64,000 bases of DNA from Tepidiforma bonchosmolovskayae (GCF_008838325.1 NZ_CP042829.1:434001-498000); one strand, 5' to 3'; numbered from the stretch's first letter, positions 1 to 9,102 are shown. The notes: generated by a model from the sequence alone, not told the origin. A program made the numbers and translations.

Positions 1-54
1 GCCGTCGAGCGCGGCATCGAGCAGACGTGGGAGCGGCTGGGAGGCGAGCAGTGA
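1..54 (+). CDS. C-terminal end of a phage structural protein (partial)
   Basis: An open frame runs in from the left edge and stops at the TGA at 52-54, giving the last 17 residues of an unidentified protein. The next gene's GTG overlaps this stop as GTGA, the same coupling used throughout the tail operon, so it is probably a head-tail connector or closure protein. That function is inferred only from position, immediately before the tail completion and major tail genes. Confidence 0.5.
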   Translation, partial: AVERGIEQTWERLGGEQ

Positions 55-491
55 CGTGGGACATGCCGGGCGTCGTGACCGCGGTGGCCGACACGGTCCA
101 GTCGGCAGTGGGTATCACCCGCGTCTACCACGCCGCTGGCGTTGGGGCGCAGGCCATCCCTCCGGCTGTTGCCGAGTTCCCGGCGGTGCTCGTCTACCCG
201 GAGACGAGCGACCCGGTGACGGCGTATGCCGGCCAGCTGCGGACCACGCCGATCTACATCGATGTCCTCACCGGCCGGTGGGACGTCGGGCTCAACGTGG
301 CTACGGCACTGCAGGCGATGGAGGCCATCATCGAGCGGCTGCACGCCGACGTGGTGCTGTCGCCGTCTGCGCGCTGGGTGAGCTACACGGTCTCGTGGAC
401 TCTGCCCCTCGACTGGGGCGGCATCATCTACGTCGGAGGGCGCATCGTGGTGGACGTCGTCGAGGACCAGCAGGGGGTGCTGCAGCCATGA
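51..491 (+). CDS. Phage tail completion/terminator-like protein
   Basis: This 146-residue protein has no motif I can name with certainty. Size, position directly before the major tail protein gene, and an alternating strand-rich composition fit the tail terminator or tail completion role in siphoviruses, which caps the tail tube and joins it to the head. I chose the GTG at 51 because it overlaps the previous stop as GTGA with a purine-rich GAGGCGAG just upstream; a longer frame from 27 has no ribosome site. It ends overlapping the next gene by ATGA. The function is a context call. Confidence 0.6.
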   Translation: MTWDMPGVVTAVADTVQSAVGITRVYHAAGVGAQAIPPAVAEFPAVLVYPETSDPVTAYAGQLRTTPIYIDVLTGRWDVGLNVATALQAMEAIIERLHADVVLSPSARWVSYTVSWTLPLDWGGIIYVGGRIVVDVVEDQQGVLQP

Positions 492-685
492 GGCTGATCT
501 ACACCGGCCCGACAGGGCCCGACACCACGCTGCCGCTGCCCGAGGGCTGGGTGGCCGCAGACCACGACGAGCCCGACGAGACCGCCGCGGCCGCCAAACT
601 GGCCAGCGGCCTCTACCGCGAGGCGCCGGCTCGCGGGCGCCAGGTAAAGACGAGCAAGCAGGAGGACGCCAATGCCGGCGATTGA
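488..685 (+). CDS. Small phage protein, unknown function
   Basis: A 65-residue acidic-then-basic protein starting at an ATG that overlaps the preceding stop (ATGA) and running 14 bp into the major tail gene. It has a Pro/Gly-rich start, an Asp/Glu-rich middle and a Lys/Arg-rich end ahead of a final acidic stretch. It is too short for assignment. Its place between the tail completion and major tail genes suggests a small tail or neck factor. The overlaps on both sides support it being a real gene. Confidence 0.6.
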   Translation: MRLIYTGPTGPDTTLPLPEGWVAADHDEPDETAAAAKLASGLYREAPARGRQVKTSKQEDANAGD

Positions 686-1664
686 GCAACTGCGACGATT
701 CCAGGTCGGGAAAGAAACGACCGCTGGCACGGCGGTCGCGGCGACCCGGCTGCTGCGCGGTGGGGCCAAGCTCAGCGAGCAGCGCACCACCTACCGCAGC
801 GAATACCCCCACGGGGTACGCGGCACGGCCGGCGGTGTCGGCGTCGTTGTGCAGCGGGCCACCACGTGGGAGATCGAGACCGAGGCGTCGACTGAGGAGA
901 TCCTCTGGCCGCTCCTCACCGGCCTGCGGTCGGTCACCCCGACGGGGAGCGGGCCGTACACGTGGGCGTTCGAGCCAGACCTCGGCTCCGCCGACCCCGG
1001 CACCATCGCCACCATGAGCATCGAGCTCGCGGAGTCCGACGGTGCGACGAACCATTACGTCGCGGGCGCGGCCTACTGCGTGACCCAGAAACTCGGGCTC
1101 TCGGTCAGCCCGACAGAGATCGCCAAACTGAAGTACTCGGGGTTCGGCAGGGCCCGGCAGTCCATCACGCCGGCGAACGCTACGCCCTACTCCCAGCGCA
1201 CGCTCATTCCCGGCGGCCTGTTCCGCGTCTACTGGGACGCGACCTGGGCCGCGCTGGGCACGACGTTGCTGACCACGACGGTGAAGGGCGCCGAGTTCGA
1301 GATCGAGACCGGCTGGGAGCCGGACTACACGCTGGAGAACCGCGCCGACCTCGATTTCAGCCTGCTCAAGCCCGGGCCGGTCAAGGCCAGCCTCAAGCTC
1401 GACATGCTGCTCGACGCCGTCGGCGCCGCGCGCATTGCCAGCTGGCGAGCCAACAGCCCCGCGTTCGTACGCCTGCATGGTGTCGTCGACGCCAACAACT
1501 CGATCCAGGTCGACCTGTCGGCCAGGCTCGGGGATGACCTGTCGCTCGGGTCGGATGGCGGCGTCGTCACCGTGAGCCTCTCGCTGGAGGGCGTCTACGA
1601 CCCGACTGCGCAGAAACTGGTGCTTGTGACGGTCAAAAACAACATCGCCGGGGGTGGGCTGTGA
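672..1664 (+). CDS. Phage major tail (tube) protein
   Basis: A 330-residue protein whose N-terminus (MPAIEQLRRFQVGKETTAGT) and strand-rich body match the tail tube protein type seen in Gram-positive siphoviruses, where the opening reads roughly G-KE-T-G-T-A and the subunits stack into hexameric rings. It lies between the tail completion gene and the tail chaperone pair, the conserved place for this gene. A ribosome site (GGAGGACGCC) lies just before the ATG, and the gene ends in a GTGA overlap with the chaperone gene. Family is clear from context and opening; exact subfamily is not. Confidence 0.75.
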   Translation: MPAIEQLRRFQVGKETTAGTAVAATRLLRGGAKLSEQRTTYRSEYPHGVRGTAGGVGVVVQRATTWEIETEASTEEILWPLLTGLRSVTPTGSGPYTWAFEPDLGSADPGTIATMSIELAESDGATNHYVAGAAYCVTQKLGLSVSPTEIAKLKYSGFGRARQSITPANATPYSQRTLIPGGLFRVYWDATWAALGTTLLTTTVKGAEFEIETGWEPDYTLENRADLDFSLLKPGPVKASLKLDMLLDAVGAARIASWRANSPAFVRLHGVVDANNSIQVDLSARLGDDLSLGSDGGVVTVSLSLEGVYDPTAQKLVLVTVKNNIAGGGL

Positions 1665-2047
1665 GGCGGTTTGCTACACCGGGCGAGACGGTTCGGATCT
1701 CCCTCCGCGAGTTCGACGGCAGCGACGACTGGGTCGAGGTGCGCGCCGCGCTCAGCTATCGCGACCACATCGAGCTGCGCGCGATGGCCGTCTCGGGCGC
1801 CATCCAGACGCCGGACGGCGTGCAGCTCCAGATCGACACCGGCCGGGCTCAGCTGGAGCTGCTTTGTCGCTCCATCGTCGGGTGGTCCCTTCGGGCGGCC
1901 GATGGCGACCCATCCCCTGTCCCGGTTACGCGGGAGCTGATCGAACGGCTCGACCCGGCGCTGGGGGACTGGCTGGCCGAGCGCATCGACAAGCTGTATG
2001 AGGCGTCTCGCCCAAACTCTCAGCAGGGCAGCTCGCCAGGGCCCTAA
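1661..2047 (+). CDS. Tail assembly chaperone, short form (G-like)
   Basis: A 128-residue protein between the major tail gene and the tape measure gene, the fixed position of the lambda G / tail assembly chaperone family. Such proteins coat the tape measure protein during tail polymerisation. It starts with a GTG that overlaps the previous stop (GTGA). Its C-terminus after about residue 117 is low-complexity (Ser, Gln, Gly, Pro). Translation can leave this frame at a slippery heptamer at 2011-2017 to make the longer product listed separately. Confidence 0.75.
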   Translation: MRRFATPGETVRISLREFDGSDDWVEVRAALSYRDHIELRAMAVSGAIQTPDGVQLQIDTGRAQLELLCRSIVGWSLRAADGDPSPVPVTRELIERLDPALGDWLAERIDKLYEASRPNSQQGSSPGP

Positions 2048-2223
2048 GGGGGCGTGCAGAGCTGCCCGGGGAGGCCATCGTGGTGATGCTCGCCAGGATG
2101 TGGGGGTGCCGGCCGTCGGAGGTGCTCGATGAGCCGCTCTGGGCCGTTGAGGCCGCGTTGGCCCTCATGGCCGCCGAGGCCGACATCGCCGATGAGGAGC
2201 GCCGCCGATGGCAGCAGCGCTGA
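1661..2223 (+). CDS. Tail assembly chaperone, -1 frameshift long form (G-T-like)
   Basis: The short frame contains C CCA AAC at 2011-2017, a standard X XXY YYZ slippery heptamer in the correct phase. A -1 shift there opens a second frame with no stop until the TGA at 2221-2223, giving a product of about 187 residues. The added part is rich in Leu, Ala, Glu and Arg and ends inside the tape measure gene, overlapping its ATG by 16 bp. This layout is the classic G/G-T arrangement of long-tailed phages. The second frame has no good start of its own. Frameshifting itself is inferred, not shown. Confidence 0.8.
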
Positions 2224-4751
2224 GCTTCGTGGTCAAGGCCGTCGATGAGGCGACCAGTGTCCTCAAGGGCATCGGCGACGAGGCCGAGGGCCTCGGCGGC
2301 AAGCTGGCCAAGGTGGGCGATTTCGCCGCGCGCGGCTTCGAGCAGCTGGGCAATGCGACCCTGGCCGGTGGCGCCGCTCTTGCAGGGTTCGGCACCGCAG
2401 CGGTCACAGCTTTCGCCGGGTTCGAGAAGGGGATGAACGAGGTCGCCACGCTTCTCCCCACCTTCAGCGACCAGCAGCTCGGCGAGCTCTCCAACAAGGT
2501 CCTGAAGCTCTCATCCGACCTGGGCGTCATGCCGAACGAGGTCGTGCCTGCGCTCTACCAGGCGCTCTCCGCTGGCGTCCCCGCGGATAACGTTATCGAC
2601 TTCCTGCAGACCTCCTTCAAGGCGGCGACCGCAGGCGCGGCCGATATGACCACCGCAGTCGACGCGCTCACCACCGTGGTCAACGCTTACGGGCCGTCGA
2701 CGATCGACTTTGCCAAGGCGTCGGACATTATTTTCACAACTGTTCGGCTCGGGAAAACCGACTTCGATCAGCTCAGCAAAACGTTGTTCAACGTCATCCC
2801 AACTGCCGCCTCGCTCGGAATCAAGTTCGAGGAGGTCGGCGCCGCCATGGCCGTGATGACGGCCCGGGGCGTGCCCACCTCCGTGGCGACCACTCAGCTC
2901 CGGGCCCTCATGGTCGAACTCAGCAAGGAGTCCACCAATATCTCCAAGGAGTTCGAGCGCATCTCTGGTAAGAGTTTCCCCGAGTTCATCCGCAGCGGGG
3001 GCAATCTCTCGCAGGCCTTGAACATCATGCGGGGCTCGATCCCGGATGACGAGTTCCGGAACCTCTTCAGTTCTGTCGAGGCCGCGAGCGCGGCGCTCCT
3101 CATTTCCGGGCCAAACTCCGAGGCGATGATGTCGGCGCTGGAGGAGATGCAGAAGTCGGCTGGCGCGACGGATGCGGCCTTCGACAAGATGGACCAGGGT
3201 ATCGCGCGTACGTGGGCGCGCATCAAGGCCAACGCGTCGGTCGCGATGATCTCCATCGGCGCCGCGATCGCCCCGCTGGCCGACAAGGCCCTCGGTGCGC
3301 TCGCCGAGAAGCTGCCGGTCGTCATCGACAAGGTCGGGGAGTCGATACAGAGAGCCCGCGACATGGTGGAGCCCGTCGCGGCGGCCCTGCGCGACAGGTT
3401 GGAGCCGCCCCTGCAGGCGCTCGGTGACCTCATCGACCATAAAGTTCGGCCCGTTTTTGAGCAGTTCGGTGAGTTCCTCAGGCGTCACGCCGACGACATC
3501 CGCGGCCCGGTCGGTGCGGCAATCGGGGGCGTGCTTGTGACCGCGCTCGCCGCTGCCGCCGTTGCTGCGGGTGCATTCGCAGCCAGCATGGTCGTGGCTG
3601 CCGCACCGGTCCTCGCGGTGGTAGCCGCAGTGGCCGCCATCAGCGCGGGAATCTACCTGCTCGTGACCCACTGGGACGACCTCAAGGCGCGCTTCCCGAT
3701 CCTGCAGGAGCTGGAGGATACGTTCCGCCGGGTGGCCGGGCAGGTAGGCGCCATCGTCGCCGAACTTGGCGGCCTGCTCATGGCCATCATCGACCGTGTG
3801 CGCGACGTGGTCGGCCAGGTGCGCCAGCACTGGGGCACCATCACGGACATCATGAGCGGGCCGGTGCAGATGGTGGCGGCGCTGGTCGAGGGGGCATTCA
3901 ACAACGTGCGGATCATCATCGAGACGGTACTGGGCGTCATCCGGGGCGTCATCCAGACCGTGACTGCCCTCATCAAGGGCGACTGGCAGGGCGCGTGGGA
4001 CGGCATTAAGCAGATCGGCGAGACGGTCTGGACCGGGATTAAGGCGCTCGTCCAGAACGGGATCGACACGATCAAGGGCATTTTCGAGGGGTTCGTGACG
4101 TTTTTCGGCGAGATTGGCCCGCGGATCTGGGGGGCAGCGAAGTCGATCTGGGAGACCGTCAAGACCGACGGGTGGCAGCTCATGCAGGAGATGGGCCAGA
4201 AGATCATCGACGTGTTCACGGAACTGCCCGGTAAGCTCCTCGACCTCGTTCCCAAGCTCCTCGACGCGGGCAAGGACTTGATGGGCGCGATTTTCGACGG
4301 CCTGAAATCGGCAGCCTCGGCCGTCGGCGGGTTCGCCGCGGACATTGCGGAGACGGTCGGCCGGGCCATCAAGTCCTTCATCAACGAGTTCGTCATCGAC
4401 CGGCTCAACAGGGCACTGGAGTTCACGATTCCCAACCCGCTCGGTCCAGATATCCACATCGACCCGCCGGACATTCCGCGCCTCGCGAGCGGCGGCATCA
4501 TCACCCGCGCAGGACTCGCGCTCGTGGGTGAGAGCGGCCCCGAACTGGTGCTGATGCCGGCCGGCGCCGCGGTGCTGCCCAACGCCATCGCCGCCGCGGT
4601 AGCAGGCGCGGTGCGCGGCGCCGGCGGCCCGCAGGTCACCGTGCAGGTCCTGGGCCCGGTGACCATCTCCGGCGAGCAGGACACCGAGCGGTTCGCGTCC
4701 GACCTCGGTCACGGGCTCGCCGCCAGCCTGCGTGCGCGAGGTGTGATGTGA
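2208..4751 (+). CDS. Phage tail tape measure protein
   Basis: The largest prophage gene (847 residues) lies directly after the chaperone pair. Residues about 1-35 form a helical start, about 60-340 match the TP901-type tape measure core (Phe-rich segment with GVP and LRALM motifs), a very hydrophobic Ala/Val stretch lies at about 437-486, and the rest is amphipathic helix. Tape measure proteins set tail length and are ejected into the cell during infection; the hydrophobic stretch may insert into the membrane. Near the end is the segment SGGIITRAGLALVGESGPEL, common at tape measure C-termini. It ends in a GTGA overlap with the distal tail gene. Confidence 0.9.
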   Translation: MAAALSFVVKAVDEATSVLKGIGDEAEGLGGKLAKVGDFAARGFEQLGNATLAGGAALAGFGTAAVTAFAGFEKGMNEVATLLPTFSDQQLGELSNKVLKLSSDLGVMPNEVVPALYQALSAGVPADNVIDFLQTSFKAATAGAADMTTAVDALTTVVNAYGPSTIDFAKASDIIFTTVRLGKTDFDQLSKTLFNVIPTAASLGIKFEEVGAAMAVMTARGVPTSVATTQLRALMVELSKESTNISKEFERISGKSFPEFIRSGGNLSQALNIMRGSIPDDEFRNLFSSVEAASAALLISGPNSEAMMSALEEMQKSAGATDAAFDKMDQGIARTWARIKANASVAMISIGAAIAPLADKALGALAEKLPVVIDKVGESIQRARDMVEPVAAALRDRLEPPLQALGDLIDHKVRPVFEQFGEFLRRHADDIRGPVGAAIGGVLVTALAAAAVAAGAFAASMVVAAAPVLAVVAAVAAISAGIYLLVTHWDDLKARFPILQELEDTFRRVAGQVGAIVAELGGLLMAIIDRVRDVVGQVRQHWGTITDIMSGPVQMVAALVEGAFNNVRIIIETVLGVIRGVIQTVTALIKGDWQGAWDGIKQIGETVWTGIKALVQNGIDTIKGIFEGFVTFFGEIGPRIWGAAKSIWETVKTDGWQLMQEMGQKIIDVFTELPGKLLDLVPKLLDAGKDLMGAIFDGLKSAASAVGGFAADIAETVGRAIKSFINEFVIDRLNRALEFTIPNPLGPDIHIDPPDIPRLASGGIITRAGLALVGESGPELVLMPAGAAVLPNAIAAAVAGAVRGAGGPQVTVQVLGPVTISGEQDTERFASDLGHGLAASLRARGVM

Positions 4752-5587
4752 GGCCGTGGCGCATCACCCGGTTCGAGGACCGCTGGGACCCCACCATCGG
4801 CTGGAACATCCCGGAGGCCGACTACGAGTGGCAGGCCCAGTCCGGCATCAGGGTCGCCGCGACCCAGGCCGTCGGACGAGACTACGCCGTCGATCTGCTC
4901 GGCTGGGCGCGCGCTCCGCGCTCCGATGCGGTCGAGACCGTCCGATGTGCGCTGGTGGCGCCGGACCCGCAGGCATCCATCGCCCAGTGGATGGACATCC
5001 AGCGGACGCTGGAGCGCATCGGGCGAGGAAAACTGTGGGCTGAGCTGCCCGACGGCAGCCGGCTGTGGTGCGAGGCGCGGCTCCGGCAGGCGCCCAACTA
5101 CACGGTCTCGGCATACTCCTGGCTGCGGCAGGCCGTCTCTGTCCAGTGGCAGCGGCTCTCCCCGTGGTGGTCCGAGACAGCCTTGCAGTCCCAGTGGACG
5201 GTGATATCGAGCGGGCAGCAGCAGACCGTCACCATCGGCGGCACCAGTCCGACCGGCCGGGTCACTATCAGGCTGGTGGCCGGCACGGTGGGTGGGTACG
5301 CGAACCCGCGGATCGTCGACATGGCCGGCGGCGCCACAATCCAGTGCAGCAGGACCGCGGCGGTCAGCGGGGCCATTCTCGAGCTCGATGCATGGGCGCA
5401 GACCGCGCGCGAGTCGACCGACGGCGGCACCACGTGGACGGACGTGAGCTCATCGGTCAGTCTGCCAGCGTGGCAGGTGCCGTGGTTCGAGCTGCGCCCC
5501 GGCGTGGCCACGATCAGATACGAGCAGGACAGCGGATCGCCGTCAGTCACGGTGACGCTGACATGGGTGGACGCCTATGCGGGATGA
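4748..5587 (+). CDS. Distal tail protein (Dit-like)
   Basis: A 279-residue protein directly after the tape measure gene, where siphoviruses encode the distal tail (Dit) hub that links the tube to the baseplate. It has a Trp-rich N-terminal half and a strand-rich C-terminal half typical of a galectin-like C-domain, though no catalytic motif is expected or seen. It starts with GTG in a GTGA overlap and ends with an 11 bp overlap with the next small gene. The function is mainly inferred from order and size. Confidence 0.65.
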   Translation: MRPWRITRFEDRWDPTIGWNIPEADYEWQAQSGIRVAATQAVGRDYAVDLLGWARAPRSDAVETVRCALVAPDPQASIAQWMDIQRTLERIGRGKLWAELPDGSRLWCEARLRQAPNYTVSAYSWLRQAVSVQWQRLSPWWSETALQSQWTVISSGQQQTVTIGGTSPTGRVTIRLVAGTVGGYANPRIVDMAGGATIQCSRTAAVSGAILELDAWAQTARESTDGGTTWTDVSSSVSLPAWQVPWFELRPGVATIRYEQDSGSPSVTVTLTWVDAYAG

Positions 5588-5768
5588 CACGCGCGTGGTG
5601 GTGCGGGAGCGCATCGTGCTCAGGCGGTGGGACCACGACTGCCCCGCCGAGCATGGTGGACGATGTGAGCCGGAGACCGTTGTCCTGGAGTGGGAGGACG
5701 GTCAGCCGGTCGAGCCGGACGACTCTCGATGGGAGGTGCCACATGCCACTCCAGACGCTCGCACGTGA
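5577..5768 (+). CDS. Small phage protein, unknown function
   Basis: A 63-residue protein with two Cys and several His (Cys-Pro-Ala-Glu-His-Gly-Gly-Arg-Cys around residues 22-30), which might bind a metal. It overlaps the distal tail gene by 11 bp at its start and the next gene by 26 bp at its end, so it fits the packed tail operon. No family recognised. Confidence 0.55.
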   Translation: MRDDTRVVVRERIVLRRWDHDCPAEHGGRCEPETVVLEWEDGQPVEPDDSRWEVPHATPDART

Positions 5769-6123
5769 GATGTTCGCCGATGCCATCATCGGCGCCGCCG
5801 GGTTCAACAAGTTCACGCAGGCCAACACCTATCTCGGCGTTGGCGACGGTACGACCGCCCATAACCCGTCCCAGACCGACCTCCAGGGCACGAACAAGCT
5901 CAGGAAGCAGTGCGACAGCGGCTATCCGACGCGCTCGGCGAACGTCGTGACCTGGTCGGCGACGTTCGGCGTGAACGACGCGAACTTCGCCTGGCAGGAG
6001 GCCGGCGTGTTCAACGCCGCGAGCGGCGGCCAGATGCTGTGCCGCAAGGTGCAGAGCTTCGGGACGAAAACGTCGGGCACGGTCTGGATCCTCACCTACC
6101 AGCTGACGCTGAGCGTCTCCTAG
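5743..6123 (+). CDS. Phage tail-tip/baseplate protein, unknown family
   Basis: A 126-residue protein with a good ribosome site (GGGAGGTG) before the ATG at 5743; the longer open frame upstream is a shadow of the distal tail gene. It is rich in Gly, Thr, Asn and aromatic residues and strand-like throughout, as in small tail-tip or fibre-head proteins. It contains GVGDGTTAHNPSQTDLQGTN, a pattern I associate with phage tail fibre-associated proteins, without being sure of a named family. Confidence 0.6.
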   Translation: MPLQTLAREMFADAIIGAAGFNKFTQANTYLGVGDGTTAHNPSQTDLQGTNKLRKQCDSGYPTRSANVVTWSATFGVNDANFAWQEAGVFNAASGGQMLCRKVQSFGTKTSGTVWILTYQLTLSVS

Positions 6124-6130
6124 CGGCACC

Positions 6131-8209
6131 ATGCCGACCGTCACGCTTTACGGCGCTGGCACGCAGACGCGGTACGGCTCCTGGTACAACGACGGCGCGT
6201 CTGCGGGCCAGCCAAACAGCGTCTACGAGCGGCTACTCGGCAGCGGCCCTGGCACGATCGGCTGGACCCAGACGTGGGATGCGGGGCAGGAGGTCATCGT
6301 CACTGCCGCTGAGCTGACGGTGTGGGTGGACTCTCCGGACAGTCGCAACGTCACGGGCGGCGTGACACTGAACGGCTCAACGAACAGGACGGCCTCGATC
6401 GCATGCCCGTCAGGGACATCGGTGCAGACGGTGTCATGGAGCGACCTGTCGCTTCGGGCGCAGTACATCTCGGTCTACCAGTACCTCACGCAGATCGCTG
6501 ACTCCCCATCCGGCTTCGGCGTCGACGCGTTCAGCGTGACCCTCACCTATATGCCCGCCTACGAGTACCCAGGGGCGGCAGACTCGGGGACGATCTCAGC
6601 TGCGGAGTCTGTCACCGCGCAGCCGTCGACTGCTGCAGACGCACTGGATGCGGGCACAGTCACCGGCGATGACCAGCTCGCGGTGACGTGGCGGTGGGAC
6701 CTGGCCGATGCCGGCACCGTCACCGCCGGGGAGTCTGCCACATCTACGATCACCGCGCCCTACAGCGACACCGGGACGGTGAGTGCAGCAGAGACCGTTA
6801 ACGCGGCGCAGGTGCAGAACCCGGCAGATGATGCCGGGACGCTCTCCGCTGCCGACGTCTCCACACGGCTCATCCGCCCGGGATGGCAGGCGCTGCGCCT
6901 GAGGGCTGTCTGCCGGGATGCAGGCGGTGCGGTCGTGGCCGACCTGCGGCGCGTGATCGCGGCGAAATACCAGCTCGCCCTGTCGCGCATCGGGTCGTGG
7001 CAGGTGTCGGTGCCGGCGGAGGACGCAGTTGGGCTGTCGCTGGCCACTGCCAGGACCATCGACCTCTACCGCGAGGGTGAGGGGCTCGTAGTCTCGGGGG
7101 TGCTGGATGCGGTCGAGCTCCGTGTCGGGGACTCCGGCGAGGTCGTCGTCCAGCTCTCGGGCCAGACACGCGCCCGCGAGCTCGTGCTGCCGACCATCGT
7201 CTCCTACACGGCGACCGGCGCGTCGCTGGCGTCAGTCGTGAGCGCACTCATCGCGCCATACGGGTGGGCACTCGGTGCGTGCCCCAGCCGCATGGTCACC
7301 GTCACGCTGGCCGGTGTCTCGCCATGGCAGGCGGTTGCCCAGCTGGCGGAGCGGGTCGGCGCGACCGTGCGCGAGAACCCGCTCACGCGGACGATCGACC
7401 TCGTCACCGGGGCAACGCCGAGCGGCCTCGCATACCGCAACTCGGCCCCACCGCCAGATGATGGATATGCCACCCTGCTGCCGGTCCTCGGGGCGCAGGC
7501 CGTGGTGGACGGCACGGGCATCACCACACGGGTCATCCCGCTGGCCGAGACGGTAGCCGGGCGGACCGCGCGGCTCCAGAACTCGACGCGCACCTCGCCC
7601 TACACCATCCAGTCGGCGCTGGCAGAGGACGGGTCCACGTACTACTACCTCCAGCATCCCACCGCATCGCAGTACGGCGTCCGCGCGGTCGTCCAGACGT
7701 GGAAGGGGATCGCGCCGCTCGATGATACCAACGCCGAGGCCGAGCGGGCGGCGAACGACCTCTATGATGCCGCCGCGTCGTGGCTGACGGCGCATGCGCA
7801 GCCGGTGCTGCGGCTCAGCATCGACCCGGCGCCGACGTTCCATGTCAGCAGCGGCGGCGCGTACCGGCTGCTGCCCGGCCAGACGATCGAGGCTGGCATC
7901 CGCGCCTCCGTGACCCTTGAGGACGGCACCCGGGAGGCGGTGCTCGACGTCACCCAGTCGCTCTACGTCATCTCCATCGAGCGGACGTTCGGCCCGGCCG
8001 GCGATGACCGGTGGCGCCTGGAGACAGCCGATGTGCCCGTCCCGCCGCAGGACGATATCGACCAGCTCGCGGTCGCGCTGTCTGCCCTGCAGGTCGTGCA
8101 GCTCGGCGTGACCGGAGGCGGAACGGGCGGATCCAGTGGGGTGCGGACCATCTGGGACACTGTCATCGAGGCCTCGCTCCGCGGCGACCTCGGCACTCCG
8201 TGGTGGTGA
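6131..8209 (+). CDS. Tail hub / tail-associated protein with internal repeats
   Basis: A 692-residue protein. Residues 1-140 form a strand-rich domain. Residues about 151-244 hold five imperfect repeats built on D-(S/A/T)-G-T-(I/V/L)-(S/T)-A-(A/G)-(E/D), spaced some 20-25 residues apart. Residues 245-690 resemble the tail hub proteins of actinophages and related siphoviruses (the Gp37-like or tail endopeptidase group): an ARELVLPT-like core, alternating strands and an LLPGQTI loop. Such hubs close the tail tube and carry fibres. It follows the distal tail gene as expected. No protease triad is evident. Confidence 0.65.
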   Translation: MPTVTLYGAGTQTRYGSWYNDGASAGQPNSVYERLLGSGPGTIGWTQTWDAGQEVIVTAAELTVWVDSPDSRNVTGGVTLNGSTNRTASIACPSGTSVQTVSWSDLSLRAQYISVYQYLTQIADSPSGFGVDAFSVTLTYMPAYEYPGAADSGTISAAESVTAQPSTAADALDAGTVTGDDQLAVTWRWDLADAGTVTAGESATSTITAPYSDTGTVSAAETVNAAQVQNPADDAGTLSAADVSTRLIRPGWQALRLRAVCRDAGGAVVADLRRVIAAKYQLALSRIGSWQVSVPAEDAVGLSLATARTIDLYREGEGLVVSGVLDAVELRVGDSGEVVVQLSGQTRARELVLPTIVSYTATGASLASVVSALIAPYGWALGACPSRMVTVTLAGVSPWQAVAQLAERVGATVRENPLTRTIDLVTGATPSGLAYRNSAPPPDDGYATLLPVLGAQAVVDGTGITTRVIPLAETVAGRTARLQNSTRTSPYTIQSALAEDGSTYYYLQHPTASQYGVRAVVQTWKGIAPLDDTNAEAERAANDLYDAAASWLTAHAQPVLRLSIDPAPTFHVSSGGAYRLLPGQTIEAGIRASVTLEDGTREAVLDVTQSLYVISIERTFGPAGDDRWRLETADVPVPPQDDIDQLAVALSALQVVQLGVTGGGTGGSSGVRTIWDTVIEASLRGDLGTPWW

Positions 8210-8212
8210 CGC

Positions 8213-8557
8213 ATGGCGCAGACCCCGACCCTCACGCAGGCGCAGCTCGGCACCAGCGCTGCGGCCATCGTCACCGCAGCCAGCGGCGAGCGGCTCTACA
8301 TCTCGAAGGTCGTCGTGTGCAACACGGCGGCCGGCGCGCGGACCTACTCGCTCTGGGCTGTCCCGCCGAGCCAGACCGCGGGCAACGCAAGGGCACTCGT
8401 GCTCAATCGGCAGCTCGGGGCCTCGGGCAGCGTCACGGCGACGGAGGACGTGCGCGAGGTTGCCGGGCTGGTGCTGGATAGCGGGTGGTCGCTGCAGGGG
8501 GCTGCGTCGGTTGCGTCGAGCGTCACCATCCACGTGCAGGCGGTGATGATCACATGA
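8213..8557 (+). CDS. Small virion (tail-tip) protein
   Basis: A 114-residue strand-rich protein 3 bp after the hub gene. Its pattern (LYISKVVVCNTAAGARTYSL then hydrophobic strands) looks like the small beta-sandwich proteins found near tail fibres in Gram-positive phages. It ends in an ATGA overlap with the next gene. No enzymatic motif. The role is inferred from composition and place. Confidence 0.55.
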   Translation: MAQTPTLTQAQLGTSAAAIVTAASGERLYISKVVVCNTAAGARTYSLWAVPPSQTAGNARALVLNRQLGASGSVTATEDVREVAGLVLDSGWSLQGAASVASSVTIHVQAVMIT

Positions 8558-9102
8558 GCATGGGCATGCTGCGCGACCTCTGGGACCGCCTCCTCAACTC
8601 CGCCACCGGGGCGTCCGCCAGCGCGAGCGGGTCGCTCGCGCAGCAGGTGGCCTACACCGTCCAGCGCGAGGACGCGATCTACAGTGCGGTGACCGCGCTG
8701 CCATCCCCTGCGCTGCCCATCGTGCCCGGAGGGCCGAGCGCATACCCAGGGGCGACCGCAACCACATCATCAACCGCCAACCAGTTCGGAGCATGGGTCG
8801 AACTGTTTGCCAGTGCCAGCGGGAAGCTCATCCTCATCGGCGTGTCACAGACAACCACCTCCTCTTCCACGACCCTGAGCGAACTGGAGATCGGGTTCGG
8901 GCCCAGTGGGTCGGAGGTGACCCAGCTCGCGGTCCCCGTGCATACTCGCCTGAGCACCTCCGGCGGCGGTACAACGGGCACGCTCGCGGTGTACATCCCC
9001 GTCCTGCTGACCGTGCCGGCCAATACGCGCATCTCGGTGCGCATGCGCACCACTGTGGCGGCCGCCATCGCCTTCGTCGTGACCGGGGTGATCGTCCCAT
9101 GA
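8554..9102 (+). CDS. Phage structural protein, Ser/Thr-rich
   Basis: A 182-residue protein starting at the ATG of an ATGA overlap; a longer upstream frame is a shadow. The N-terminal 25 residues can form a helix, followed by strand-rich, Ser/Thr-rich sequence with the alternating pattern of a receptor-binding or tail decoration protein. It overlaps the endolysin gene by ATGA. No named family. Confidence 0.5.
   Translation: MSMGMLRDLWDRLLNSATGASASASGSLAQQVAYTVQREDAIYSAVTALPSPALPIVPGGPSAYPGATATTSSTANQFGAWVELFASASGKLILIGVSQTTTSSSTTLSELEIGFGPSGSEVTQLAVPVHTRLSTSGGGTTGTLAVYIPVLLTVPANTRISVRMRTTVAAAIAFVVTGVIVP

Noticed and set aside
2511-4712. 733-residue open frame antisense to the tape measure gene
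   Set aside because: Codon-position GC bias of a GC-rich gene keeps this antisense frame open; its translation is low in hydrophobic cores and has no motif or ribosome site.
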